From positions 18,105,856 through 18,169,855 of the forward strand of contig ML664161.1 of NCBI GenBank assembly GCA_007570785.1: 64,000 nucleotides of DNA, written 5' to 3'. Below, one piece after another: positions 35,011 through 47,036 of this stretch. The position numbers and the translations under genes are program-made. The notes below the pieces were generated by a model. The model was given only the letters and a program-made list of their open reading frames with translations, was not told where the DNA came from and made no database searches. The stretch comes from Antilocapra americana (Eukaryota > Chordata > Mammalia > Artiodactyla > Antilocapridae). How positions within the stretch are numbered: the first letter of the stretch is position 1; every line of letters starts with the position of its first letter.

Positions 35011-35432
35011 ACTCCTGTTGCTGAGATTCTTTGTGAGATGTCCTCTGTCTCCTTTGATCTCAGAAACATGGCAGGAGCTGCTTGAATGTGACGCCGCTGG
35101 AATAGCCCAACAGATTCTAAGAAACAAAAGGGCAATAAAAAAGTCTTGACAATTACTCTTGAATACCAAGATGTTAAAGCTCAGTATCTGGCTTTCCAAA
35201 GAACAGATCCACACAGGAGGAGTGCCACACAATCACCACTGCCATGAAGACAGGGTGATCATAAACCTTATCACTTCTAACTCTTTTAATAATTAAAAAG
35301 GTGCTATTAATAATATTTATATAATTATAAAAATTATTAATCCAGGATAGTCCTGGGAAACAGATGTATAGCCACCCTACCTAAAGGCAAGAAAGGAAAG
35401 GACAAGATTTGGAGTAGAGGTAATGGTAGGTA
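35011..35432. other. Unassigned non-coding sequence
   Basis: An AT-rich block lies at 35280-35340. Overlapping open frames of 70-107 codons on both strands start inside the adjacent MIR and have no recognisable domain. Confidence 0.4.
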
Positions 35433-35637
35433 GGGTTTCCCTGATGGCTCAAACGGTAAAGAATCTGCCTACGATGCAGGAGCCGTGGGTTTGATCCCTG
35501 GGCTGGGAAAATCCCCTGGAGAAGGGAATAGCAGTCCACTCCAATATTCTTGCCTGGAAAATCCCTTGAACAGAGAATCCTGGCAGGCTACAGTCCATGG
35601 CGTTGCAAAGACTCAGACACAACTGAGCGACTAAGCA
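35433..35637 (+). mobile_element. Bov-tA SINE
   Basis: Head 'gggtttccctgatggctcaa', box-B-like 'gggtttgatccctgggctg', tail 'gctacagtccatggcgttgc' and 'cagacacaactgagcgacta'. Confidence 0.94.
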
Positions 35638-36174
35638 GTGTTAGGTAAGGAGATATAGACAAATATTATTTTTCTGCATTTGGTAAGTGTATTTATAAAA
35701 TCTGTCCATGGGGCTACAGATTGATAGGACTTTGGTAAAGTACTTAAAAACATACCTCATCTGACTTATTCAGCAAGCTCAGCCATATGGACTAGTCCAG
35801 AACTGAGTTTGAGTGGCAAAGGACACCCATTAACGTTCATGTGACTACGAAGAGACAAAAGAGAAGCCTCTCAAAGCTTACTGAATCTTCCATGAAATGC
35901 AATCCATTAAGATATTCAGTTTTAACTAATTACAGCCACGGCATACAAAAATTAAAAGTTGTGTATCAGAAAATATAACGGGCCTGGCACACTCATAAGC
36001 AGCACAGAACCTGATAGCCTCATTGTTAGAGGATAGAAAACTCCCAAAGCAAAGTTTCTATGACCTATAAAGCTATAGCCTCTACAGTTGCCATCACTGA
36101 AACAGCACAGTACAATAACTGATGTCCATCATTATGATCCTGAGTCAAGAAGAGTTGTCATTTAAGAACAGAAG
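35638..36174. other. Unassigned non-coding sequence
   Basis: No gene or confident repeat recognised. Confidence 0.45.
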
Positions 36175-36335
36175 CAGTATAGTGACACTGAAAGAACACT
36201 AACGATGGAAAGACCTAAGATACAGTCCGAACTCTCCCATTCCCTAGCTTCATGATCTTGGCTTAATTATTTAATCTCTCTTAACACTATCAGTATTAGC
36301 ATCATCTCCAAAGTAGGAAGATTACATAGGCTTTG
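36175..36335 (+). repeat. MIR SINE
   Basis: 'aagcagtatagtgacactga', 'gatcttggcttaattattta' and 'tctctcttaacactatcagt' fit the MIR 5' and core regions. Confidence 0.65.
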
Positions 36336-36551
36336 GAAGTTCTCAGAGTAAAAGATTTTTATAAATGAATTGTACTGCCTTGAGAGGTAGTGAATTTTCT
36401 ATCAACAAATGAGTATTCAGATTTGACTTAAAAAGTCTCTTGGTATGGGTTTTGTTGAATGGATTTAAGCATTGGCTGGAAGACAATTAAATCACCTCAA
36501 GATGGTCCTTTACAAAACTAAAACAATATTTCATTTATGTGGAATACTCTC

Positions 36552-36947
36552 GGTTCAGTTCAGTCACTCGGTCATGTCTGACTCTTTGCAACCCCATGAA
36601 GTGCAGCACACCAGGCTTCCCTGTCCATCACCAACTCCTGGAGCTTGCTTAACTGCATGTCCATTGAGTTGCTGATGCCATCCAACCATCTCATCCTCTG
36701 TCGTCCTCTTCTCCTGCCTTCAACCTTTCCCAGCATCAGGGTCTTTTCCAATGAGTCAGTTCTTCACATCAGGTGGCCAAAGCACTGAAGTTTCAGCTTC
36801 AGCATCAGTCCTTCCAATGAATATTCAGGACTGATTTCCTTTAGGATTGACTAGTTTGATCTCCTTTGCAGTCCAAAGGACTCTCAAGAGTCTTCTCCAA
36901 TACCACAGTTCAAAAGCATCAATTCTTTGGCATTCAGCTTTCTTTAT
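36552..36947 (-). mobile_element. BovB LINE 3' end, 0.4 kb
   Basis: Antisense BovB from its 3' end ('ggttcagttcagtcactcgg', 'atgaagtgcagcacaccagg') to 'ggcattcagctttctttatt'. Same family as the copy at 29828 but shorter. I see no convincing target duplication. Confidence 0.95.
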
Positions 36948-37056
36948 TAGAGATTTATAAAAATGCTAAGTGAGATGCTATTGTAAATAATTTTTTCTGA
37001 ATATAAAGAGAATGTTTATCAACTGAAAAGATTAATACAGTACCAAAACACATATG

Positions 37057-37127
37057 TTGGGCTGGCCGAAAAATTCATTTGGGTTTTTTTTGTAATATCT
37101 TGTGTAAAACTTTTTGGCCAACCCCAA
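37057..37127. mobile_element. Mariner-type MITE (ruminant)
   Basis: A 71-bp element with terminal inverted repeats: left 'ttgggctggccgaaaaa', right end 'tttttggccaaccccaa', whose complement is 'ttggggttggccaaaaa'. The TTGGGTTGGCC terminus is that of the ruminant mariner family (Mariner1_BT type, from memory). Non-autonomous and able to fold into a hairpin of about 17 bp. Confidence 0.8.
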
Positions 37128-37424
37128 CACAAGAGAAAATAATCTTAATTCTACCCTTCCACAGACGACCATCATAAACATTTTCTTTCAGTCTTTCTTC
37201 CACAGAATTTTTTCCAAAGTTGAAAATTTACAATTTTTTATGGTTCTGAAAACTGCTTTCGTTTTTAATTTACAATGCATCATAAACATTTTTCCATGCA
37301 ATGAATGAAAATCTGCTACTGAAACACAGAGGGCTGCAGTTGGCTAACAAGAGTGACACCTAAAGCACAGGATTAGCATAAGGTTAAACAAAGCACAAGG
37401 CCAGGTAAACGCCTGCCAGAGGCA
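37128..37424. other. AT-rich flank and likely pseudogene 3' UTR
   Basis: From about 37310 to 37424 this is probably the 3' UTR of the TCEAL pseudogene read on the minus strand. A perfect 15-bp direct repeat, catcataaacatttt, occurs at 37170-37184 and 37278-37292. A minus-strand 'aattaaa' word lies near 37264-37272 but no poly(A) tail is preserved. Confidence 0.4.
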
Positions 37425-38039
<615 letters not shown>

Positions 38040-38389
38040 GAGTGTCCCCTCCTTTTCCTGTTCTGTGGAAATTCTAGATAGGTTCTTCCTCTTTCTCTAG
38101 TCCTACAGAGCTCTGGGAACAATAGACACGAAGATCCAAAAGAACCTGCAGCAACAGGTAGGGATCTGCAGATGGCTCTGTGTCCAAGAGCACAGAGGGA
38201 GGATGGATACCTGGAATGGTCCCATTTTGGAGCCCAGCGGCCACCACACATACAATTTTTATCCTACTTTTTTTTTTTTGCTTTGTTAGATCATAATCAT
38301 TTTTGTGTCATCAAAAAAAATGTTTTAGGCAGTATTTTAACGTTGCAAATTATTACATTATCTGAATGCCTCAAATTTGCGCACAAATT
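38040..38389. other. Probable pseudogene 5' UTR and flank
   Basis: On the minus strand, 38040-38260 reads as plausible 5' UTR ('tttccacagaacaggaaaag' just upstream of the lost start). A T run at 38269-38279 and AT-rich DNA follow. Open frames across it are incidental. Confidence 0.4.
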
Positions 38390-38580
38390 CACATGCCTAG
38401 GTAGGAATCCTGCTCTGCCATTTACCAGCAGTGTGAATTTGGGCCATTTACTAACACCTCTGGGCCTCCGCTGTAAAAATGTGAATAACAGTACTACCTA
38501 CTTCATAGTTTTATTATTAGGATTAAATGAGTCAATACATATAAAATACTTAAAGTGTCTGGTACATGAAAAAGGAAAGT
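38390..38580 (+). repeat. MIR SINE
   Basis: 'gaatcctgctctgccattta', 'gtgaatttgggccatttact', 'ctctgggcctccgctgtaaa' and 'ttattaggattaaatgagtc' make one of the best-preserved MIRs in the window. Confidence 0.85.
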
Positions 38581-39174
38581 AAAACCACAGATCTCCAAAG
38601 CTTCTCTCTCTTCTATCATAGCTATTTTTTTTTCACATTTGACAACAAACATACACAGACCATCAAGAAGAAAACGCTTTTCACTGATTTACTAGAATTT
38701 AGTGATAAAAATTAGCAGTGAAAAGTAGTATTCTGTTAATAATCTCATTCAATCCAAAGCCTTTTTTATTTGCTCAAGTTCTCCAGTTTTCCATGATGCT
38801 TAATTTCTCATTTATAACACAAGAATGACTTAAAAACTGTATCTAACATTGTTATATGGAGATCCCCTTCTGCTTCACCTGCTCTTGGCTTACTCTTTTT
38901 GTACCCCTCATTCCCATCCCACTGATATCCTCCTGAGGTGGTTTTCCTGGGGTATTACTAACTTCTAATGAGAAAGAAAAAGAACGAGCAAATACTGTAA
39001 ATTTTAGAGGGAAAAAATTCCTTCCTAGATGACTAAAATTTACAACCATACTATTTAGTCTAAACAGAAATTATCGATTTTAAGTTAACCTTCAACGTTT
39101 TTTTAAGACTTTTTTGATGCAGATCATTTTTAAAGTCTTTACTGAATTTGTTACAGTATTGTTTCTTTTTTATG
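38581..39174. other. Unassigned non-coding sequence
   Basis: No gene or confident repeat; AT-rich. Confidence 0.45.
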
Positions 39175-39289
39175 TTTTGGTTTTTTGGCCATGGGGCATG
39201 TGGGATCTTAGCTCCCTGACCAGGGATCGAACCCAAACTCCCTGCACTGGAAGGCAAAGTCCTAACCCCTGGACCACAGGGAAGCTCCC
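39175..39289 (-). mobile_element. CHR-2-like tRNA SINE, antisense
   Basis: 'ttttttggccatggggcatg', 'gggatcttagctccctgacc', 'agggatcgaacccaaactcc' and 'ctaacccctggaccacaggg' are the antisense tRNA-like SINE with its B box. Confidence 0.92.
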
Positions 39290-40029
39290 GAAGCCACCAA
39301 CCTTCAACTCTTTACCAGGGCCAGAGTTCCCCTCTCCTGTTAATGTTCAGTGTTTTGGAGTAGGGGACCAGCAAGTGTCCACAGATTACAGCATTCTTTT
39401 TCCAGAGTGACATTCATCTGCCCAGACAAAATTAACTCCATCAGCAGAAACAAGTTCACAAACAATGACTGTGCAGATGTACAATGCAATCTCTGTCAAA
39501 ATCTATACCTTTCCAAGGCATTTTAACCAAGGGGAAAAAGAAAACCTGAAGAATTAAATTTCTCTTTCCTTTCTTTCCTCCTGTGCTCCCCTCCACCCCT
39601 CACGGTAATATCAATATTCTGTGTAACTTGGATATTCCAGAAGTTATTATAGTAAAAAGGCCATGGTCTGTCATTACACTTTCAGTAAATAAGCTGTAAA
39701 TATACACAAAAAAAAACAAGTTTTGGAGAGACATTTTATAGTTTATCAAGATATGAATATAAATAATTATAACCCCCAAAATTACTTATTGGGTATGATT
39801 ATCATACAGAATCTACAGATTGCCTCAAATGACATTATGACACACTGCCGACTTACAGATACTTGGACTGTAGGACACTCAACGCTCCTTAAATCAAACC
39901 ATCAACACAGTTGCTTATTTCACCTAAGGACTATGGGGTTCAATTTTATGTGGTGTGATTACAGAAAATTAAAAAATCAGCTGGTAGAATAGTTTGAGGC
40001 AAGCAAATTTTTAAGAAAAGAAATCACTG
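39290..40029. other. Unassigned non-coding sequence
   Basis: No confident repeat. An 89-codon plus-strand frame at 39723-39992 has no recognisable domain. Confidence 0.45.
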
Positions 40030-40450
40030 AAACCTATCCTCTAAGCAATTTGGAAAATATTTATCAAAATTATAAATACATATACTTTAATACAATTTTA
40101 CATCTAGGAATTTATTCTAATGAAAAACCTGGTTAAGAATGACTTTTACAAGGTTATTCATGTCATCATTGTACCAGTAAAATATTGGCAATAAATGTTC
40201 ATCAACAAGGAATTATTTACATAAATTGTGGTAGATTCATGCAGCAGAGAATGAAGCCACAAAAAAGAATGAATATACACTCTATATGAAATGACACAGA
40301 AAGTTCTATAATAGGTTAAAATTAGCCAAATTTTAAAAAAATAATTATTTCTGGAAAATTATGTGAGAAACTAACAATATCAACTGTGAGGAGGGGGATT
40401 AGGTGGTTAGGGGTCAAGGATGGGGGAGAAAACTTTCTGTTTTGAATTTT
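40030..40450 (+). repeat. Old L1 (L1M-type) 3' region
   Basis: 'caattttacatctaggaatt', 'ttattcatgtcatcattgta', 'tgttcatcaacaaggaatta' and 'gtggtagattcatgcagcag' follow L1 ORF2-end order, highly diverged. Confidence 0.58.
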
Positions 40451-40456
40451 GGACTA

Positions 40457-40691
40457 GAGTTGACCTTTGAACAACTTTGGTTGTTCTTCTACATAGGTCT
40501 GTAGACTGCATGAGTCTACTTAACAGGCTGATTTTTTTCAATAGTAATGCTCAAATTTGGAACCATGAATACCAAGGAACCACAGAGATGAAGGAACCAT
40601 GTACAGAAGGGCCCACTATACGTTACACCTGGATTTTTGACTGCATAAGGAGGTTAGTATCCCTAACCCCACAGGGTTCAAGAGTCAACTA
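40457..40691. mobile_element. Tigger/pogo-type DNA element, both ends present
   Basis: Left end 'gagttgacctttgaacaac' and right end 'gttcaagagtcaacta' are inverted repeats (13 of 15 bases over the core). TA dinucleotides flank both sides (40455-40456, 40692-40693), the expected TcMar target duplication. The interior ('ctgatttttttcaatagtaa', 'gggcccactatacgttacac') has the order of mammalian Tigger/MER2-class non-autonomous elements. The 73-codon frame inside is not a gene. Confidence 0.82.
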
Positions 40692-40874
40692 TAGATGAAA
40701 TAGTCTGGTTAGTTAGGTCAAAACAACTGATACGGACAAGGCCTCAAAAAATAAAACACGATAATTCATGTATCTTTCAAACTGCCCTGCAACAGAAAAA
40801 ACTGCTGTAAATATTCCTCTTATAAATTTTCTCAGATTCCAAGATTTTAAAATTTAGTTAAAAAAATACTAATG

Positions 40875-41082
40875 CTTGTTGTTATTGTTTATTTGCAAAG
40901 TCATGTCCGACTTTGATCCCTCATGGACTGTAGCCTCCTGGCTCCTCTGTCCATGGAATTTCCCAGGCAAGAATACCGAAGTGTGTTGCCATTTCCTCTT
41001 CCAGGGGATCTTCCTGATTGAGGGATCCAACCCACGTCTCCAGAATTAGCAGGTTCTTGACCATTGAGCCACCAGGGAAGGC
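40875..41082 (-). mobile_element. Bov-tA SINE, antisense
   Basis: 'aagtcatgtccgactttgat', 'ctcctctgtccatggaattt', 'caggggatcttcctgattga' and 'accattgagccaccagggaa'. Confidence 0.93.
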
Positions 41083-41112
41083 AAATAATAATGAGCAAAT
41101 GAACAATTAAAT

Positions 41113-41307
41113 GGGGACTTGCCTGGTGGTAGAGGGGTTAAGAATCCACTTGCCAATGCAGGGAACATGGGTTCAATCCCTGGTTCAGGAAGATGCCACA
41201 TGCTTAGGGGCAACTAAGCCCATGAGCCACAACCTGTGCTCAACAGCCAGCAAGCTATTATCCAGAGAAGGCCCACATGAAGCACCAAAGACAGCCAAAA
41301 ATAAAAC
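41113..41307 (+). mobile_element. CHR-1-like tRNA SINE
   Basis: 'ggggacttgcctggtggtag', 'gggttcaatccctggttcag', 'ggcaactaagcccatgagcc' and 'acagccaaaaataaaac' are the sense CHR-1 order with internal deletions. It lies 30 bp from an oppositely oriented Bov-tA. Confidence 0.9.
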
Positions 41308-41484
41308 TAATTTTTAAAACACTATTAACAGGCTTTAATTATACAGTTTATAATACATGTACCTATGCAAACATGATGAAAGGCAATTTAATCTTTTGTC
41401 TTTCACGAAGTTATAAACTTTTAATGTAGGCATCATTATATAGTTTATCAACTAGGACAACAATAATCATTCCTCATTCTCTTA

Positions 41485-41600
41485 AATATATATTGAGCAT
41501 CTACAAGATATCAAGTACCAGGTTGGCCTCTGGAAACTCAGTGTTGAATAAGATAGCCTTGGTCTCTGACCTCTTGTACAGTTCTGATACTCTTAACTAT
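41485..41600 (-). repeat. L2 LINE 3' end, antisense
   Basis: 'attgagcatctacaagatat', 'cagtgttgaataagatagcc' and 'ttggtctctgacctcttgta' are the antisense L2 tail. Confidence 0.55.
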
Positions 41601-43311
41601 TAAGGACAGAAAAGGTTCATTTTTTTACAATGATACATGCAACACTCAATAGCTGTTCTCCACTTTCAGTAAAACTGTAAATATTCAAATGGGGAACAAA
41701 AACAGCTGGAGCAGATGGATACAATTTAACCTTACATTAAAAAATCCTCAGACATACATTACTTATTCTCTCTACAATCATGAGTTCAGAAGGCTTAGGG
41801 TGCAAGGAGAGGTGGAAAAGACCCCCCTCTTCCCCATGGCTCCATCTTCTGCCTATACATGCACACTTTCCTTGGCCCACAAAGAGTAAAATACAGGAGT
41901 GCTTTTAATAAGGTTCCATAAGTTATAATTGGACTAAATGATAGTTTCCTAGGTATAAACTGTTTTGTTATATTTACTCTATTTTTAGAAAGTCTGGAAA
42001 ACACATTGCTTAAAACCTGTGGAAAAATTATTGGACAGTCCCTATTAGAATTCACTTGCATACCCTCTCCTTTTGAGTTGAGATAGTCATAAACTTCCCC
42101 AAATTAGCAAAGCATACTTTGATGAAAGGTGATGAAGGGGATGGTTTACAAAAAGCAACAGCAGTGAGAGAATAAGGGCAGTAACTTTATCCGTGAGGGC
42201 CTCCTTCACACGTGACAGACATTAGCCATACTTCAGAAATAAGATGCTCTCCCCCATGAGACAACCAGAGTCTAGGGCAGAGAGCAGTCCCCAGGTGAGA
42301 AAACAGACAGAAAACATGAATGGCTGTTAAGGCATATTCCATTCAAGGCTGAGTAAATCACAGGAAGGAGACACTGGTGAGGCCTACTTCCTGGAGAACA
42401 CCTGGACTGCAAAGATGGACAAATACTACAGTCACAATAGAAGATCAGGAAGATGTTCAATAAACTGATCTCATCACTGCTAATCTGATGAAGCGAATAT
42501 CTGTCTTTGCTTCCATGATTGTTTTTAACAATCAACACACATATGGTCTTATGCAGGTATATGACACGTTTCACAAGCAATAGCCTTCAGGAAAACAATA
42601 TGCACTTTGCAAACCGAAGCTCTGCTAAATGAGAGAAATTATTTTCTAATAATAATGAGAAATGTTTTGGGAGAACCTTTAGTTATTCATAAACAAGGAA
42701 ACCTTTATTACATCATTACATTTCTTTTGATTACCAGAAGAGCAGATATGATTTAAAGCAACTACATGTCACTAACTTTATGCTATAAAGAACTTCAAAA
42801 TGCCTCTTAGTTTTGCAAGACCACACGCTTTCAAATGTCTAACACACACAGTAATCAGTGAGTGCTATACCTCATGTGTTGAGACAGGGTTGGAAGAAGG
42901 GTTAGGAAAAGGAACATAAACATGCTAACATGAGGTGAACTGGTAAGAGCAAATCTATTATTGAAAATCATAATATCTCACAGAAATAGCCCTCTGTTGT
43001 CTACTTATTACATATATAGGACACCAAATTTTTTTATTTATTAGAACTATATGGACTTTTATATATTTGAAAATTGACTTACCAAGATACAATTCTCTTA
43101 TAACAGTAGCCTATAGCAGTATCCATTTTGGCTTATGGAGAAATGAAGTACTGTAAAATGAAGAGAAATGAAACATAGATCTTGTATTTAATCATACTTC
43201 AAAAAGTTATTTGGACAACAAGATGAGTTTTCATGAATCTCATTCATATTTATTCCTTACTAAATTTTGACTGTTTGGCCAAATAACTTATAAGAAACAA
43301 CTATAAGCAGT
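41601..43311. other. Repeat-poor sequence, no gene found
   Basis: About 1.7 kb. Open frames of 66-102 codons (41689-41889, 41795-42061, 42272-42580) lack recognisable domains. No repeat called. Confidence 0.45.
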
Positions 43312-44017
43312 TTGTTGGGAAACTTGACAGCCACATGCAAAAGAATGAAACTAGACTACTATCTTATACCAGACACAAAAATTAACTCAAAATGAATTAA
43401 ATACTTGAATATAAGACCTGAAACCATAAAATTCCTAGGAAAAACACTGGCAGTAACTTTCATGACATGGGCTTAGTGATGTTTCTGTGGACCTGTTTTC
43501 TGTCCAAAAACAAGAGCAACAAAAGCAAAAATTAACAAATGGGACTACATCAAACTAAAAAGTTTCTGCACAGCAAAGGAAACCATCATCCAAATGAAAA
43601 GTCAAACTACTAAAGGAAAAAGAATTTGCAATGATATATCAGATAAAAGGCTAATATCCAAAATATATAAAGAACTCATACAATTCAGCAACAACAACAA
43701 ATTTTTAATGGGCAGAGGATCTCAAAAGACATTTTTTACAAAGAAGACATACAGATGGCCAACAGGCACAAGAAAAGATGCTCAACATCACTAATTATTA
43801 GAGGAGAAAAAGTCAAAACCATAATGAGATACCACCCCGTACCTGCTAGAATGGCTATTATCAAAAAAAAAGAAAGAAAGAAATAATAAATACTGAAAAG
43901 AATGTGAAGAAAAGGGAACCGTCATACAGTGTTGGTGAGACTGGAAGTTGGTGCAGTCATTATGGAGAGCAGTATGGAGATTCTTCAAAAAATTAAGAAG
44001 AGAATTACCTTTTTTTT

Positions 44018-44180
44018 CCCCACTCAGTCGTGCCCAATTCTTTGCGACCCCATGGACTATACAGGTCAGAATACTGGAGTGGGTAGCCTTTCCCTTCTCC
44101 AGGGGATCTTCCCAACCCAGGAATCAAACCCAGGTCTCCCACATTGCAGGCGTAGTCTTTACCAGCTGAGTCACAAGGCA
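44018..44180 (-). mobile_element. BOV-A SINE unit, antisense
   Basis: 'cactcagtcgtgcccaattc', 'gaatactggagtgggtagcc' and 'aaacccaggtctcccacatt', ending 'accagctgagtcacaaggc'. Lies in the L1 above between its words 'agaattacc' and 'atttcacttctgagtat'. Confidence 0.92.
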
Positions 44181-44520
44181 ATGACTCAGCTATTTCACTT
44201 CTGAGTATTTTTTCCAAGGAACACAAAAACATTAATTTAAAAGATACAGGCATCCCTGTTTACTGTCACATTATTTACAATAGCCAAGATATAGAAACTA
44301 CCTAGGTCTCCCTGGATCACTGAATGGATAAAGATATGGTACACAAATACACAAAAACCTAGTACTCAGTAATAAAAAAGAACAAAATCCTATTATCATC
44401 CTATCACAACATGATGGATTTTGAAGGTATTATGCTAGCAATAAGTGATATAAGTCACATAAGGACAAACACTGTATGATTTCATTCATATGTGGAATCT
44501 AAAAAACAAAACAAATGAAT

Positions 44521-44631
44521 AGGGAATTCCCTCATGGCCCAATGGTTAGAGCTCTGCACTTCCACTGCAGAGAGCACAGGTTTGATTCCTGGTCAGAACA
44601 CCAAGATCCCACATACCATGTGGTGCAGCAA
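44521..44631 (+). mobile_element. CHR-2-like tRNA SINE
   Basis: 'agggaattccctcatggccc', 'gctctgcacttccactgcag' and 'ggtttgattcctggtcagaa'. A perfect 13-bp target duplication, aaaacaaatgaat, lies at 44508-44520 and 44632-44644 within L1 sequence. Confidence 0.93.
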
Positions 44632-45120
44632 AAAACAAATGAATGAACAAAACAAAAACACTGAGAAAAAGACCAGATTAGCGGGTAACAGAGCAGAAAA
44701 GGGAATGGGGGTGGGTGAACAGAATTAACTGTATGGTAATGGATGGTAACTAGACTTGTGGTGATCACTTTGTCATGAATACAGATGTTGAATTATATTT
44801 TTTTTTCAAAAATAAGTTTAGAATAGGCCTGATCCAATATGATATAGAATATCAATAAGATCTCTGAAAATTAGTTTTCCAGGAAAGATGATACAAATAA
44901 TCTCCAGAATCATTTTCCAATGCTATTACTTGGTAATTTTAAGAGTTGATAATTATTTCAGGCCCATAAATATGTAAATAGAAGTGACGTTCTTTGCTTA
45001 AAGTTCACTAAAACTTTAGAATTACTAATGGATTTAGGAACACCTTAAACCATAGATTCTATTATCTTCTAGCTATCATGTAGTAGTATTACATGATAAA
45101 TTCCAGTAGTAGTAGCTGAT

Positions 45121-46366
45121 CTTAATCAGATGGGAATACCAGACCACCTTACCTGCCTCCTGTGAAACCCGTATGCAGGTCAAGAAGCAACAGTTAGAAA
45201 CAGACATGGAATATCAGACTGGTTCAAAATCGGGAAAGGGGCACATCAAGGCTGCTTATTTAACTTATATGCAGAGTACATCATGCAAAATGCCAGGCTG
45301 GATGAAGCACAAGCTGGAATCAAGATTGCTGGGAGAAATATCAATAACCTCAAATATGCAGATGACACCACCCTAATGACGAAAGCAAAGAGGAACTAAA
45401 GAGCCTCTTGATGAAAGTCAAAGCGGAGAGTGAAAAAGCTGGCTTAAAATGCAACATTCAAAAAACAAAGATCATGACATCCAGTCCTATCACTTCATGG
45501 CAAACAGATGAGGAAACAATGGAAACAGTGACAGACTGTGTTTTCTTGGGCTCCAAAATCACTGCAGATGGTGACTGCAGCCATGAAATTAAAAGACACT
45601 TGCTCCTTGGGAGAAAAGCTATGGCAAACCTAGACAGTGTATTAAAAAGCAAAGACATACACTAACATATGTAAATAGAGAGCCAATGGGAATTTGCTGT
45701 ATGACTCAGGGAACTCAAACAGGGGTCTATAACAACCTAGAGGAGTGGGGATAGGCATGAGGTGGGAGGGATGTTCAATCACAGATACACCTATGGTTAA
45801 TTCATGTTGATGTATGACAGAAATCAAACCAATAATGTAAGCCAATCATCAATCAGTTAAAAAGATACTTTTTTAAAAAAGTAAAAAAAAAAAAAAAAGC
45901 AAAGGCATCACTTTGTCAACAAAGGTCTGTATAGTCAAAACAATAGTTTTTCCAGTACTCATGTAAGGATGTGAGAGTTGGACCATAAACAAAGCTGAGC
46001 ACTGAAGAACTGATGCTTTCGAACTGTGGTGCTGGAGAAGATTCTTCAGAGTCCCCTGGACAGCAAAGAGATCAAACCAGTCAATCCTAAAGAAAATCAG
46101 TCCTGAATACTCATTGGAAGGACTGACACTAAAGCTCCAATAATTTGGCCACATGATTCAGAGAGTCAACTCTGGAACAGACTGATGCTGGGAAAGATTG
46201 AGGGCAGGAGGAGAAGGGATGACAGTGGATGAGATGGTTGGATGGCATCACCAACCCAATGAACATGAGTCTGAACAAACTCCTGGAGATGGTGAAGGAC
46301 AGGGATCCCATGCTGCAGTCCATGGGATCATAAAGAGTCAGACACGACTGAGCAACTAAACAACAA
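45121..46366 (+). mobile_element. BovB LINE, 1.25 kb span with a nested L1
   Basis: 5'-truncated BovB starting in the RT domain ('gatgggaataccagaccacc') and reaching the 3' end ('gacacgactgagcaactaaa'). RT motif C YADD is intact at 45355-45366, but a frameshift follows near 45380 and a 235-bp L1 tail interrupts ORF2 at 45659-45893. An 11-bp target duplication, tagtagctgat, is at 45110-45120 and 46367-46377. Coding-dead. Confidence 0.95.
45659..45893 (+). mobile_element. L1 3' end nested in BovB
   Basis: Ruminant L1 tail ('ggggataggcatgaggtggg', 'ttaattcatgttgatgtatg', then an A-rich tail) inserted in BovB ORF2. A 15-bp target duplication with one mismatch lies at 45644-45658 (aaaaagcaaagacat) and 45894-45908 (aaaaagcaaaggcat). 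Therefore younger than this BovB copy. Confidence 0.93.
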
Positions 46367-46589
46367 TAGTAGCTGATAATCAATACAAAATCTTTTTGCC
46401 ATCCACACTTTCAGTTAGTAGAACAGAGCAATTGACAATAAATAAGATTATGTTGCCTGGGTTAAAAGAGGCCTTCAAAAAAACTCTGAAATGTCTTAGC
46501 TACTCTTAAAATTCATCTTCTTGGTGTTCGTCACAGTTTTCCACTGCTACTTCCCCAGCAGCTACCTTCTCTTCCTTCTTTCATGTTCT

Positions 46590-46905
46590 TCATTCACCAT
46601 ATATTTATGGAACGTCTACTAGGTACCAGTGTGTGCCTGCTCAGTCACTCAGCCATGTCAAAGTCTTTGCAACCCCATGGACTCAGCCCACCAGGCTCCT
46701 CTATCCATGGAATTTTCCAGGCAAGAATACTGGAGTGAGCTGCCATTTCCTCCTCCAAGGGCTCTTTCTGACCCATGGATTGAACCTGAGTCTCCTGCAT
46801 TGGCAGGTGGATTCTTTACCACTGTGCCACCCGGCAAACCCACTAGGAACCAGTACCAGGCAGCAAATAAGACAGGCAAAGATTTTGTACTCCAGGTTTA
46901 ATTAT
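46590..46905 (-). repeat. L2 LINE 3' end, antisense, split by a Bov-tA
   Basis: L2 tail 'ttatggaacgtctactaggt' before the SINE and 'gtaccaggcagcaaataaga' after it are contiguous in L2. Confidence 0.6.
46631..46841 (-). mobile_element. Bov-tA SINE, antisense
   Basis: 'tcagtcactcagccatgtca', 'ccaggcaagaatactggagt' and 'tttaccactgtgccacccgg'. A 13-bp target duplication with one mismatch, actaggtaccagt / actaggaaccagt, is at 46618-46630 and 46842-46854. Open frames of about 90 codons here are SINE shadows. Confidence 0.94.
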
Positions 46906-47036
46906 CTTTGAGCCTTCGTTACTCACCAACTGCTTATATCATTCTTAATCCAAAGTTGCAAAAGTGATAATTCTCCTCTTTAATTGAGATTTACCTAACT
47001 TCACTTAAAATCCCATTTCTTTAAGCCAAGTCTCCA

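Larger units (their letters stand above)
43312..44815 (+). mobile_element. Old L1, ORF2 C-terminal part, two SINEs inside
   Basis: ORF2 and 3' sequence: 'acagccacatgcaaaagaat', 'aacaaatgggactacatcaa', 'gaagacatacagatggccaa', 'agatgctcaacatcactaat', 'atgaatacagatgttg'. Stops and indels break the coding frame. It is interrupted by an antisense BOV-A unit at about 44018-44180 and a CHR-2-like SINE at 44521-44631. A (A)n-rich junction sits near 43864. Confidence 0.85.

Noticed and set aside
46629..46911. Overlapping frames of about 90 codons on both strands
   Set aside because: They fall inside a Bov-tA SINE, whose low stop density produces such frames at nearly every copy.
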